DNA from: Ustilaginoidea virens | Lineage: Eukaryota; Ascomycota; Sordariomycetes; Hypocreales; Clavicipitaceae | Assembly (NCBI RefSeq): GCF_000687475.1 | Contig: NC_057319.1 | Coordinates: 62,001 to 126,000 of the forward strand | DNA length: 64,000 nucleotides | Reading direction: 5' to 3' | In this document: piece after piece, positions 48,182 to 59,623 of the stretch | How positions within the stretch are numbered: position 1 is the stretch's first letter | How the letters are laid out: the number at the start of each line of letters is the position of its first letter | Notes under the pieces: model-generated | What the model was told of the DNA's origin: nothing | Seen by the model: the letters and a program-made list of their open reading frames with translations, nothing else | The model's database searches: none | Made by a program: the position numbers and the translations under genes

Positions 48182-50345
48182 ATGGCATCATCAGTGTTTT
48201 TCAAGTTCAAGTCTCAGAAGGAACCTACGCGAGTGGAATTTGATGGGACTGGTATATCTGTCTTTGAGTTGAAGCGTGAGATTATTATCAAGAGTGGCCT
48301 GGGCGACGGCACAGATTTCGATCTTTTCATATATACAGATGACAACAGCGAAGGTGGGTGGTATTGATTCAAAATTGCTCTCCCCGGTGACATTGCTAAT
48401 ATTATTGACAGAATACAACGATGATACTACCATCATTCCCAGGTCGACTACTGTCATTGCGCGGCGACAGCCCGCCCTCAAACCTGGAGCTGGCCGAGCC
48501 GCGAGATACGTGTCCGGCAAAATGCCCGTCTCGGCCAAAAATGCCGGTAGAAAGGAACAGTCATCCAAGGCATCTTCGTCCAAGCCAAGCGCCACTGCTA
48601 TAAACGAAATGAACAATGCAATGACGGAAGAAGACAGGATGGCGGCCATGTTTGCTGCCCAGACAGAGCAGTGGTCAGCTCAACAAGAAGAGATGTCGCA
48701 GTACGTAATGTCAAAACATATGAACTCGAACTAAAACGCAAGTGAACGTTGCTAACTCGCCAGCAGTCAAGCTTTTGTGTTCAAACCCGGCGCAAAAAGA
48801 CCGGCAAACGTGCCCGACCACGATCCTCCCACCGGATACATCTGCTACCGATGTGGCAACAAGGGCCATTGGATTCAGCTTTGCCCAACAAACGACGACC
48901 CTGATTTTGACAACAGACCCCGCGTGAAAAGGACGACGGGGATTCCGCGCTCATTCCTTCAGAAAATTGATAAGTCTGTTGTTCTGGCCCAGACAGATGG
49001 TGACGATTCTAAAAGGCCATCTGGCATCATGGTCAATGCTGAAGGAGATTTTGTCATTGCGGAGCCAGACAAGGCGTCGTGGGAGCAATATCAGGCAAAA
49101 GCCAAATCATCGTCTACAACCAATCGAGAGGCGCAGGCTGAAGATAAAGAGGTGCAAGAGAGAGGTCTGCAATGTCCAATTGACAAGAAGATGTTGATAG
49201 AACCAATGAAGACGCCGTGCTGTAAGAAGACGTTTTGTAATGATTGCATAACCAATGCTCTCATAGAAAGCGACTTCGTTTGCCCCGCTTGTCAGACGGA
49301 AGGTGTGTTGATCGATGACCTCCAACCGGACGACGACGTCTCCAAGTCAATCCAGGAGTATCTGAAGGAGAAGGAAACTGCCAAGTCGCCGCCGCCGCCG
49401 CCGCCGCCGTCATCTCCCAAGGTTCAAGATGGCGTCACCAACAGCGCTCTTGGTACTGCCAGCGCAGAAAACAAGATCGAGGAGCAAGGCAAGCAAGAAG
49501 CCGCCGCCAAGGGCGTGGTCAAGGAAGGCGATGGCGAGACGAGCCGAACTTCGTCGTCGCCTGATTACGCCGCCGTCAAGTCGCCTCCGAAAGCGGCAGA
49601 TGGTGCAAGTCATCCTGGCGGCCTCGAGGTCAAGCAGCCGGGCGGTTCGTCGCAATTGCAAGAAGTCAGCTCCAAAAAGCGACCAGCGGACGAGCTCCTT
49701 GAGAACCCGAAAATTCCCAAGGGCCCGAGAGCGATGCAGAACCAGCAGCACGTGAGCCAGGATAGCATGAACCCCATGAACAACATGATGAACGGCATGC
49801 CCAGCATGGGTATGAATGGCATGATGTTTAGCGGCATGGGAATGCCCAACATGAGCATGGGGATGGGGATGGGAATGCCAATGATGGGTATGCCGATGAT
49901 GGGCGGCATGCCCAGCTATGGAAACATGAATGGCGGATTTGGTGGCATGGCTGGCAGTTGGGACATGAATGGAATGGGTGGGATGAATGGGGTGAACGGC
50001 ATGAGCGTCATGAACGGCATGAACGGCATGAACGGCATGAACGGCATGAACGGCATGAGCCCCATGAACGGCATGAGCCCCATGAATGGCATGAATGGCA
50101 TGAACCCCATGAACGGTATGAATGGCATGGGCAGCATGGGCATGAATGGCATGCAAGGGAACATGAGCATGGCCAACAACATGGGAACCTTTAACGGCGG
50201 AATGAGCGGATTTCAGAGCGGGCAGAGCTTTATCCAGCAAACCCATCAAGGCGAGGAAGACGCGTACTTTCGAAAACCCGTCAATCCGCACCGCCATCAG
50301 AACAAGCAACGACGCATTCGGCCTAGCGATTACCGCGAACTATGA
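48182..50345 (+). CDS. MPE1: MPE1/RBBP6-type mRNA 3'-end processing factor
   Basis: Exons 48182-48353, 48412-48700 and 48767-50345, 679 residues. Domains in order: a DWNN ubiquitin-like fold (about 1-80, VFFKFKSQKEPTRVEFDG), a CCHC zinc knuckle (C180-x2-C183-x4-H188-x4-C193), and a RING/U-box-like finger (C290 to C329, CPIDKKMLIEPMKTPCC). Then come a Pro/Ser/Glu linker with seven prolines (KSPPPPPPPS) and a long Met-Asn-Gly tail of (MNG)n type (about residues 500-640). It ends in a basic patch (NKQRRIRPSDY). Mpe1 is part of the cleavage and polyadenylation factor and links pre-mRNA signal recognition to cutting. The second intron ends CAGCAG, two in-frame acceptors that would add or drop one serine. 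The order of domains makes the call firm. Confidence 0.93.
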
Positions 50346-51256
50346 GACGACATGACATGGATGGCGGCTCGCCGTCTGGCATCTTCCACTGAAATGGTGC
50401 CATGTCTCGGCATTTTGCCACCCTCCACTCTCGGACGTGTGTTGACACGCAGCCGGAGAGTCGGTGTGATGTCCACGCTCGGAGGGGACCGGTGGAGACG
50501 GGTTCTTTTTCATATTTTCATCTACCTAGTGGCGCTCTGAGCGCGTTCAAAGGATCTGGTACTACGGCGTTGGCTTCTCGCAGCAGTCTTTCGAGGACAC
50601 GTGCTGCTCAACATAGCATTGTTACGGCGCAGGGGCGGTTGGATTTAGGGCAGGGCAGACTCGCCCAACATGTTTGCATGGGCTTACTGGCGAAATTCTC
50701 AAGGATAAAGGCAGTTCACAGACGCAGTTCATATGTAGTCAATGCTGTTCACAGTTGATACATTCACAATCAGTACCTTTCACAATCAATATAGTCCACA
50801 CAGCTAATACAGTTGACAATTAATACGTTTCACAATCAGCACCTTTTACAGTTAGTTCGCTTCACGACCAGTTTCTTTCACAATTAATACAGTTCACAGT
50901 CAATATAGTTCAGTCCATACTATCCAGTCATTATAGTTCACAGTTGATATAGTTTACAGTTGATATATTTCACAATCAATATGGTTCGAAGTCAAGACAG
51001 TTCACAGTCAATCAATGCAGTTCAGTTCAGCTTTTCCCATGGCAGGCTTGTACTCTGCTTCACGTGTGGGTGTATGCACTCGGCAGATCCAAGACACCTA
51101 ACCTCCTGCTGAAATGCATCCCTTCAACACCTCCAAGCCGCTTGCTCCCCTCCATACGCCCATACGCCCATACGCGCACGCCGCGTCATGCTCAAAAGCC
51201 CGCCTACCACAAACGCCCGGCCATCTCCATCACACACATCCCGTAGTCCCCGCTCC
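50346..51256. other. intergenic between convergent genes, with minisatellite
   Basis: Between the 3' ends of MPE1 and GET3. Most of 50711-51030 is the repeat listed next; the rest shows no gene. Confidence 0.55.
50711..51030. repeat. degenerate minisatellite, unit about 16-17 bp
   Basis: About 320 bp made of diverged copies of units like TTCACAGTCAATATAG, TTCACAATTAATACAG and TTTACAGTTGATATA. Unit length and sequence drift along the array. It lies wholly between two convergent genes. Confidence 0.85.
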
Positions 51257-52423
51257 CTACTCCGGCGGCACGTACGGCTTGACCAGCAGTTCGCTAAAGC
51301 TCTCCAGCTTCTCCTTGCCGCGCACCTCGTCCACCAGCAAGGGCATCTTGACGACGTTGAAGTCCTCGGCGTACAGCTCCTCGTACTGGTCCAGGTACTT
51401 CTTCTGCATCCTGCGGCGGGCGTTGCACTGGTCGCACTCGCTGTGCCGCTTGGGGAACAGCAGCTGGTTGACCACGATGGTGTGCGTGTCGATCTCGTAG
51501 CTGGTGAGCTCCTGGATCATGCGCTCCGTCTCGTACAGGCTCAGGAACTCGGCGATGCAGACGCACACAAAGGTGGTGAGGTCGGCGTCCTTGAACTGCG
51601 CGTTGACCTCGGCGATGGTCTCGCGCAGCGAGTCGAGCTTTTGCATCATGTCGCCGAGGTTCTGGCCGTTGGGGAGGGCGCCGCCGGACCCGAGAAGGCC
51701 GTTGAGCATGGGGCCGTACTGCGACGACAGCTGGGAGACCTTGGCGAGGGCCTTTTCCAGCACCGACGGGAACTGGAGGAAGCGGAGGGTGTGGCCGGTG
51801 GGGGCCGTGTCGAAGATGATGGTCTCGTAGGAGAGCGACTTGACCTGCTTGAGGACCTCGGCAAAGGACATGGCCTCGTCGATGCCGGGGATCTGAGCTG
51901 CGTTAGTGGTGGCTGTTCTTCTCTTGCTCCCCCCTTCATTCCCACCCTCTCCCGCTACCCCTGCCTCTCCTTTCTTCCCTTTCGGTTTTTTTTTTTCTGT
52001 TTTTCTATATGATTAAGAGAGATGGGGACGTACAGCAAACGCCAGGTCCTGCATCATGCCGCCCAGCCCACCCCCCATAGCATTCACGTCCTCGTCCTCG
52101 GCCTGCCCCGCCAGCAGATCCTGCATGCTGCCGTTGGGGTCAATCTCCATGGCGCTCAGGTTGTCGAAGCCGTTGACCAGGCGGGCCTCCTTGCCGAACT
52201 TCTGGGAGAAGGCGTCCGACAGGTTGTGGGCCGGGTCGGTCGAGATGAGCAGCACGGAGCGGCGCACCCGGGCGAGCTGGATGGCCAGGGAGCACGACGT
52301 GGTGGTCTTGCCGACGCCGCCCTTGCCGCCGACAAAGATCCAGCGCAGGGAGCGCTGGTCGAGCAGCGACTGCAGGGAGGGTTCGAGGGCGCCGTCGGCC
52401 GAGACGAGCGCGGCGGACGACAT
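51257..52423 (-). CDS. GET3: GET3/ASNA1 ATPase
   Basis: Exons 52423-52034 and 51892-51257, 141-bp intron (GTACGT...CTCAG, phase 0), 341 residues. Get3 is the cytosolic ATPase that delivers tail-anchored proteins to the ER membrane through Get1/Get2. The P-loop with the deviant Walker A GKGGVGKT lies at 33-40, with switch I ([12 protein letters not shown]), switch II ([15 protein letters not shown]) and the zinc-binding CxxC pair C283-x-x-C286 that holds the dimer. The end LVKPYVPPE is typical. The gene is divergent from the hydroxyisourate hydrolase gene. Identification is firm. Confidence 0.95.
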
Positions 52424-53070
52424 GTTGAGGGGGGGGGCTTGTTGGCAGACGCCGCGGGACCAAGTTTTCTGGTTTGGAAGTTTTGATGATGGAGGGGCAG
52501 GCGATGGGGATGACGGGGGGCCGTTTGGCATCCGGGCAAGGAATGCTGTGCTGTGCTGTGCTGTGCTGGGCTGGGCTGCGGTGTTGCGGGGCCCGGGGGC
52601 TCTAGGACATCTGCCGCGGTGGAGCCGGCGGGTGGCGGTTCAGGCGGGCAATTCGTGGCGGGGGTGGCGCAGCAACCAAACCCCAAGCCGTCGTAAATGC
52701 TGCCGATTTCGACGGCCAAAAGCACCGCGTCAGCACCGACGACATCACAAGTCCACATCAAAAGCGCGATTACTGAGTGCTCCAGTTCGCAGCCCGCACG
52801 CTGCAGCAAGCTGCTGGTGATTTGCCCCCTAACCCCCTTCCCCCCCCCTCCCCGGCCCCAGCCAGCCCACTTCGTGTGCAAGTTGTGCACCGCTCACTCA
52901 TCACTCAGTCACTCACCTCGACAACCTTCCATCCAGCAGGCCATCCCCCCCCCCCCCCCCGCACATGCTCACATCCAAGCAGCCGTGCCAACTTGCAACA
53001 TCCCTCTGCCCACCAGCCGACCCTTCCTCTCCCTTGCCCAAAAAATAAAAAATAAGAAATCCAAGATAAA
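52424..53070. other. divergent promoter, GET3 and HIU hydrolase
   Basis: 647 bp shared by two divergent genes. It holds a TGTGC-type pentamer array (52544-52578), a run of about 17 C (52945-52961) and an A-rich leader just before the ATG at 53071. No gene seen. Confidence 0.6.
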
Positions 53071-53457
53071 ATGTCTGCCAAAGACCCCATCACCTGCCAC
53101 GTACTCGACACCGCGGCCGGCCGGCCCGCCAGAGGCGTGCGCGTGCGCCTCGAGGGCGGCACCCCCACCAAGACGTTCGAGAGCCTGACCGACGACGACG
53201 GCCGCATCAGGACCTGGCTGCCGTACAGCTCGGAGCAGTCGGCCGGCGAGGTCCCCGTGTACACGCTCGAGGACGTCCTCGGCGAGAGCTCCGGCCCCTC
53301 GACGTGGACGCTGCGGTTCGACACGGCGGGGTATTACGGCGCGGACAAGACTTTTTTCCCAGAGGCGGTTGTTGTCTTTAGGGTGGACAAGGGCCAGCAT
53401 TACCATGTTCCGCTGCTGCTGAGCCCGCACAGCTATACCACGTATCGGGGGAGCTGA
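53071..53457 (+). CDS. 5-hydroxyisourate hydrolase
   Basis: An intronless 128-residue transthyretin-like protein. It hydrolyses 5-hydroxyisourate in the second step of urate breakdown, towards allantoin. The family motifs are present: the start DPITCHVLDTAAGRPA with His10, DDDGRIRTW with its Arg, and QHYHVPLLLSPHSYTTYRGS with His and the C-terminal YRGS, which sets this enzyme apart from transthyretin. Length is normal. No PTS1 or signal peptide is seen. The start is the first ATG and follows an A-rich leader. It is the only purine-degradation gene in the window. Confidence 0.93.
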   Translation: MSAKDPITCHVLDTAAGRPARGVRVRLEGGTPTKTFESLTDDDGRIRTWLPYSSEQSAGEVPVYTLEDVLGESSGPSTWTLRFDTAGYYGADKTFFPEAVVVFRVDKGQHYHVPLLLSPHSYTTYRGS

Positions 53458-53938
53458 GGGCGGCGCTGGGACATGGGGCGCCAGGGAGAGGACGACTTGG
53501 GGGAACGACGCGACGGGATGGGACGAGACGAGACGGGACGAGACGAGACGCAGAGGCAACGCAAGCATATACGGCAGTTGCAGACGGGGCAGCAGTGCAT
53601 GCAGCAGCCGTGCTTGAATTCAGAGTCTAGTTCCACCGCGGAACCATCCTCGCCTTCCTTCGTACCGAGGATGCCCTTGATGCCCTTGATTGCTATAAAT
53701 TCAACCTGCAAGTATGCCAATCTGCTTCGTGCCATCCATGTGCTGTTTTCGGCTATTCCAGAAAAGAAAAGAAAAGAAAAGCAGTTCATCCATGGACTCC
53801 TTTCGCTAAAGCTCATCATGCAACAATCAAACCGACAAAAAGAACAAGAAGAAAATCCCGCCATGAAAATTCGTAATACACCCGAGGACTTCCCGTTGCT
53901 TCATCTCCAACGCCGTGTGGGCGCGGCGTTTGGCCGAC
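53458..53938. other. intergenic with short simple repeats
   Basis: GACGA-type pentamers (53506-53548) and AAAAG pentamers (53761-53780). Lies between convergent genes; no gene seen. Confidence 0.5.
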
Positions 53939-54545
53939 TTAGTTGCGCCTCCATCGGCTCAACACTCTGGATGCTTGGCGATGCTCAGAGTCATCGGGAG
54001 ACGTGGGCGGAGTTTCTTCGTCGTCCCTTTTGGAGCCCGAGTGGATGCTCTCGCCCTCATCCTTGCAGAGTCGCAGACTGCTCGTCGATATGTCTCTGAG
54101 ACGATGCGGGCTTGCGTCGACTCCATCCAGTTCAAACGCGGACAGCGAGCCGGCGCCATGGAGGGTTTCTGGCTGCGGCTCTATCTTGCCGTGGGTCACA
54201 GTCCGCTTGTTCTTTTTCAAGAAGGAGAGCCGGTGCCTCTTGACCATTTTGTCCACCGACACGTCTTCGTACGAGAGCATGGCATTGGGCGACAGATCTG
54301 CTTCGGGGTGAGGCAAGGTGGTGTTTGGGCCTGCGCGGCCCCAGGGCGCAGTTAGCAGCAGCCGGGTGTCTGGACGTCGGCCCTCGGGATGGATACGGCT
54401 TACCGCTGTGAAAGGGCTCGGGGAAGCCAGTGTCTCGTGGCTCGCGCTTCGAGATGCTGGCTCGCGGGGGGGGCATGATCTCGATCTCCGGGACAGCACA
54501 AGACTTGGTGTCGGCTTCCCGGGGTGCGGGTTGGTTTTCGGCCAT
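53939..54545 (-). CDS. hypothetical 177-residue protein
   Basis: Exons 54545-54404 and 54330-53939, 73-bp intron (GTAAGC, branch GCTAAC, GCGCAG, phase 1). No domain recognised. It is hydrophilic and probably disordered. It has a Pro-rich N-terminal part (EIEIMPPPRASISKREPR), a basic core (MVKRHRLSFLKKNKRTV) with SxxKRHR that may be a nuclear signal, and a Ser/Asp-rich end (SGSKRDDEETPPTSPDDSEHR). The clean intron and the joined frame (FHSG-PNTTLPHPEADLSPN) support a real gene. No signal peptide or membrane span. Function is unknown. Confidence 0.6.
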
Positions 54546-56712
54546 GATATAGCGAAGCCGCCGAGTTATGCCGCGTGTAGAAAGGGAGCAATGCACAGCG
54601 CGGTGTTGGAAATGGTCTTCTTTGTACTTGGTAGCCAGTCGTTCACCATGGCGTTGGACCGAGCGCTTTGGGAATCAAAGCATGGAGCTTGCGATTGCAC
54701 AGGGCCGAGGCATGCACCCATTGGGGTTTTCTGGAAACAAAGAGCGACCCTGGGGGGAGGGGCGAAGTGAATGGAAACTGGGCGGTTGCTGGATTTGGTT
54801 TTAAAGATTCTCCATCGAGGGCAAGACATGGAATTGAAACCCTGCCAGTGGGCACGATGCCGATTGACGTTGGGCTGCAGGGAAGGTGTGGGGGATGTTT
54901 CGAGGAAATGACCGACCCGGCGGTAGCGAGATGAAAGTCTCCGCCTCGACGACGTTGGCGATGATTATGCTGTTTCCCTGTTGACACGGCCAAGGGCCAC
55001 CAGGGGAGAAAAGAAGGGAGGCTCTCGGGGAGAGCGGTTGCGCGGTGGGCATCGTTGAGCAGATGAGAGGCGTGCCGTGTTTGTTTCCCTGGGCAGGTGC
55101 GGCGGACTGACCTGGGGTTGACAGGCGGGCGGCTAGCCTGCAGCTTGCTGCGTCGCTGATGCCCACATTACCCTACATTACTCCGTGTACTCTGGAGAGA
55201 CATGCAGATGCACTGATGCAGCCTGCAGCCCTGGCGGCCCACCCCTGTTGAAGCCTGTCTGCATGTGGTCTGGGCTGGTACTTGCGGACCAGCACAAAGC
55301 ACTGGGGCCCTTGGGTATTCGAGACGGGGCTGGGGTGCTTGATGCACGCTGGCCAAGGCGCGCCGAGCCAGTGGGTGGCAAGCATACTCCGTACGGAGTA
55401 CTCCGTAGACGGATGAGGAACAGATGATACAATTGACGGAGTCGACGGCTGCGCCTCACTGGAGAAGCTGACGGTACAATCACCTCAAGCTATTGATGCT
55501 TGTGTCAATGCATTCTGGCTGCCAGGCGGCCCAGGTCCTGGCAGGATACAAGTCACCCCAGCTCAAGTCGGATGGCTGGGAAGATGCAGTCACCCAATCA
55601 TTAGCAGCTGAACCTCTCTCGAGAATAACGATGCCGGAGTCCCTGACAATGGACCAGCTATCGAATGAGAGCCGAGTCGAACAGAACTAACAGCCAGGGC
55701 CCTCCCTGTCCCAAAAGCGTCATCTGCATGGGTTGTCGCATGGAGCCAGCCTCCGCACGGACGCTGGATAAAAGAGCAGCAAGAGCGTCTCGCCGAGGGG
55801 ATCGCCGAATCATGACGTGCACATAAAACACTTGGAAGCGGGTTATTACGACGTAGTAGCAGCTATCCCTTTGCATATAATTTTGTACAACGTTAAATGA
55901 CCTTTACTGGGTACTTTTTCGCTACTCGAGGCGTATTGCCAGGTGCGTACATGCCGAGTGGGGCATGCCCACTGATAGGGTAATTACCAATTCGCGGCCT
56001 AATAGCTATAATTCCTTCTTTAAATATGTTGTATACATACTCAACAAGATAAAGGGATAACCAGGGCGCTGGAGTCGCTTCCAAGGCTATGGCGCGAGCA
56101 AAAGTCGTGATATTGTGGGTGTTGGCGATGATGGTGTGGAAGGAGAAAGTTTCTGCTTGTACCGGTGTGCCAAGCTACAGCTACTGCGTGTTTTAATTTC
56201 TTCGGACCCAACGGCGGCAAGCAGGGAAACCCGCCCCGGAGAGCTGCGGAAAGACACACACGGAGGGATTCTCATGCATCTCACCGCATTTCACCCTCGC
56301 ACTGCCGAGACTTGGGGCGCACAAGAGCCTGTCGGGCTGGACTGGTCCGGGACAAACAGGATGATGATGAGCAGCCGATTTGGCTCGATTTCTTTTCCGG
56401 GCTGACAAACCCGGGCATGGTGGGTCGGGTCTGGAATAACTAGAGCAATTTGTGACTGTGACTTATGGGCCTGATGAGTGGCAGCACAGCCACACCCCGC
56501 CGCCAACACTGAAAGCAACCAACAACCCGCCACCAGCCACAATCCTCCGCCTTCAGAAGTTCTGATTCGTTTCCAATAGCAGCAGCAAGACACCAACCGC
56601 AACCGCAACCGCAACCGCAACAGCAACGTCCCCCCACCATCTCAGCAGCTTCATCACCCGCCCCAGCGACTCTCGCCCTCCTGCATGTTCCGTTAGCCGA
56701 ACCTGGCCCGCC
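54546..56712. other. 2.2-kb intergenic, no gene seen
   Basis: Promoters of the 177-aa gene and CDC50 gene. It contains a 23-base palindromic block TACTCCGTA-CGGAG-TACTCCGTA (55385-55407) and a CAACCG hexamer array (56588-56620). Frames at 55168-56440 are short and lack family features. Confidence 0.5.
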
Positions 56713-58441
56713 ATGTCCGACTCGCCGCGCGGTGTCGAGCACGCCGACTCGATAGATTCTCACGACTCGTCGCCCAAGCCGCCCGAGAAGCAAAAGAGCC
56801 GCAGACCCCCAAGTGAGTGGCAGTGCCCGTTTGCGCCGGGCAGAACCCCCCGTTCGCGCAGGGGCCGGGCTGCGCTCGCGGACCCTGTTGACGCCGTCGT
56901 CTCGTAGATACTGCTTTCCGGCAGCAGCGCTTGAAAGCGTGGCAGTCAGTGCTCCCCGCCCTTAATCCCGTCCCGGAACGCTGCAAAAGTGCCCGTGACC
57001 CTCTGACGCCGCAGATGGATGCAACACAGACCGATTCTGACGCCAAAGACCGTCCTGCCGCTCTTCTTCACGATTGGCATCATCTTCGCCCCCATCGGCG
57101 GCCTGCTCCTCTATGCCAGCTCTCAGGTATGCCCGCCACCACCTGCGTGCCGTCATCCCCCCCTCCCCTCGGCGCGTTGATGATCCATCCCTCGGCTGAC
57201 CAGACGCTCTCTTCCTCCCGCAGGTCCAAGAAATCCAGCTAGACTACACCGATTGCTTGTCAAAGGGTGGCGACTTCAACAAGACCGAGTTCAATGTCAT
57301 GCCCGACGGCGCCGTCAACGCGGCCTTCCGGAACAAGACCGGCTCCGTCCAGGCCAAGTGGGCTGCCGAGAAGAACGTCCAAATCACCTTGTACAACGGC
57401 GTCGCGGTGACGGGCGACCGCTGCCACTTGCAGTTCACGATTCCCGACAGCATGAGCCCGCCCGTTCTCTTCTACTACCACCTCACCAACTTTTACCAGA
57501 ACCACCGCCGATATGCCGAGTCGTGCGATCTTCACCAGCTAAAAGGCGACGCCCGCTCGTACGGCGAAATCGCGGGATCCAAGTGCACGCCGCTGTACGG
57601 CGAGGATAGAGATGGCGTCAAGAAACCGTACTACCCTTGCGGTCTGATTGCCAACTCCATGTTCAACGACTCCTTCGGCAACCCCATGTGGATGAATGCC
57701 CCCGGCGCCGACTCGGCCAAGCCGTACAACATGTCCACCTCGGGCATTGCCTGGGACAGCGACAAGGATCTCTACGGCCCTACCAAGTACAACGTCTCCC
57801 AAATCATCCCCCCGCCCAACTGGGCCAGGGCCTATCCCAACGGCTACACCAACGAAAACAAGCCGCCGAATCTGAGGGAGTGGGAGGCTTTCCAGGTCTG
57901 GATGCGCACCGCCGGCCTGCCCTCCTTCACCAAGCTGTACAAGCGAAACGACGACAAGGCCATGGACGCCGGGACCTACCAGATTGCCATTGACGACTGT
58001 ATGCTTTTTTTTGGGGGGGGCCCTGGAGAAAACCCCGTGTTCAAAAGATTGCTGGCTAACCTGTGCGTAACAGTTTTCCCGGCGGACAAGTACGACGGCA
58101 CCAAGTCTGTTCTCATCACAACCCGTACTGTAATGGGAGGCCGCAACAACTTCCTCGGCATTGCCTATATCGCGGTTGGCGGCTTATGCCTTGTGCTTGG
58201 GGCAGTCTTCACCGCCACGCACCTCATTCGACCTCGGTGAGCCATCCTTCCCCCGATTTCCCCTTGCGCTCCTCCTCGCGTGCACAACCCCTCGAAAGCA
58301 AACGGCCAAATCGCTAACCTAGTCGACAGAAAACTCGGCGACCATACTTATCTGTCCTGGAACAAGGCGCCTGCTCCCAAGCCCTCGGGGCCAAGCACCG
58401 CCATGGCCAGCGGCCGTGAACTACGCCCCGGCGACTCCTAG
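56713..58441 (+). CDS. CDC50/LEM3 flippase subunit
   Basis: Six exons: 56713-56812, 56908-56944, 57030-57126, 57224-57998, 58074-58236 and 58330-58441, giving 427 residues. All introns are GT-AG (75-97 bp) with CTGAC or CTAAC branch sites; exon 2 is only 37 bp. It is the beta subunit of P4-ATPase lipid flippases, needed for their ER exit and activity. Two membrane spans flank a large lumenal loop: [22 protein letters not shown] near residue 55 and [24 protein letters not shown] near 370. Family signatures are [36 protein letters not shown], a [14 protein letters not shown] block and a loop cysteine pair set. The tail is short and cytosolic. Whether it matches Cdc50, Lem3 or Crf1 cannot be told by eye. 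Confidence 0.92.
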
Positions 58442-59623
58442 ACGGATCCTGGCGCCGTTCTCCGTGCCAAACTGCTCTCTGCCGGCTCCAGACCGAGGCG
58501 ACTCTCGACTACTGCCGAGTTGCCGCACCTCCAGCCGTCGGCCCCGGCCCTCGGGGACTGGGATTGAGCCCACATCAGTGTGAGGGGGGATTTTTTTTTC
58601 CTTTTGCCGTCACAGCCAAGGCGTGCTCGAGGCACGAAGCCGATTTTGTATGGCATAGTTTCTGAACTTTTGAACCGGCAAGCCAACGCAGCGAATGTGG
58701 CGGCGTCTGCGCCGCGTTTGTTCTCTTTTCCTTTGTTTCGTTATTTTTGCTTGGTGACGTCCTTTTTTTGGTTTGCTGTATCCTTTTTGCTGTTTTCTCC
58801 TTTCTGCTGTTTTATTAAGTTTTGCTCCGATGTACTCTTTTTGCCCTGCTCTATTCTTTATACTCTGTTCTATTCTTTTGCTTTGTTTTATTCGTTATGC
58901 TCTGTTCCATTCTTTTTGCTTTGCGACTTTCTCTTTGCTTTTATGTTGTTCATGTTGTTCTTGTGGCCCTGCTTCATTCTTCCTACGTCGGTTTACTCGT
59001 GTTTCCTCCCTGCTTTATTTCATTCCCTGCAGTCATTCCGTGCAGGAGCACCAGGCGGTTTCCAGCCAGACAGCACAGTCAAACGGACGGCCAACGGGCC
59101 GGCCAATCCGCCAAAGCAATTAAGAGTCTGGGACCAAGTCGGGGACGCACAGTCAAGCACAAAGCACCCGGCAAATGTGCAGGCGAGCATTGGCACAGTC
59201 GGGACGCACAGTCAGCGGCAAAGGCCAAGGCAAATGTGCGACCAGGGCCCTCGCTCCCGATGCCACACGTGCGCAACTCGTCCTTTGTCATCCCACCCTA
59301 CGCCTCGGCCGTTGGCTTCAATCCCGCGGCAGCAAAGATCCGAGGCAATGTCGTTTAGGAAAGTGTAGGCGTTGTGGGGTATCTGGGTCGCTGCGTTTAT
59401 TTTTGTTTATTTCGCTAGATAGGCAATGCAATAGATGCGAGGTGCGAGGTGCGGGTTCAAGGGCAAGAATGATGCATCGTCGTGACAAGGGGGGCTGCAC
59501 ACCCCGTACAACCTGTTGCCATTACGTCTGTAGACCAAGGACTCCGTGATACTCTTGTACAAAAAAACCTATCTTATCGGCCAATTCCCATCTCCGTCAA
59601 CGAAAAAACAACAGTATTTACGC
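58442..59623. other. intergenic between convergent genes
   Basis: No gene seen; frames here come from a pyrimidine-rich stretch. Repeat listed next. Confidence 0.55.
58800..58925. repeat. degenerate pyrimidine-rich tandem repeat
   Basis: Units of about 23-25 bases like TTTTGCYCTGYTCYATTCTTT (shown as a pattern) recur five times or so with changes. Confidence 0.5.

Noticed and set aside
49410..50309. 299-residue frame with His-Ala repeats opposite MPE1
   Set aside because: It is the complement of the Met-Asn-Gly repeat and has no support beyond lack of stops.
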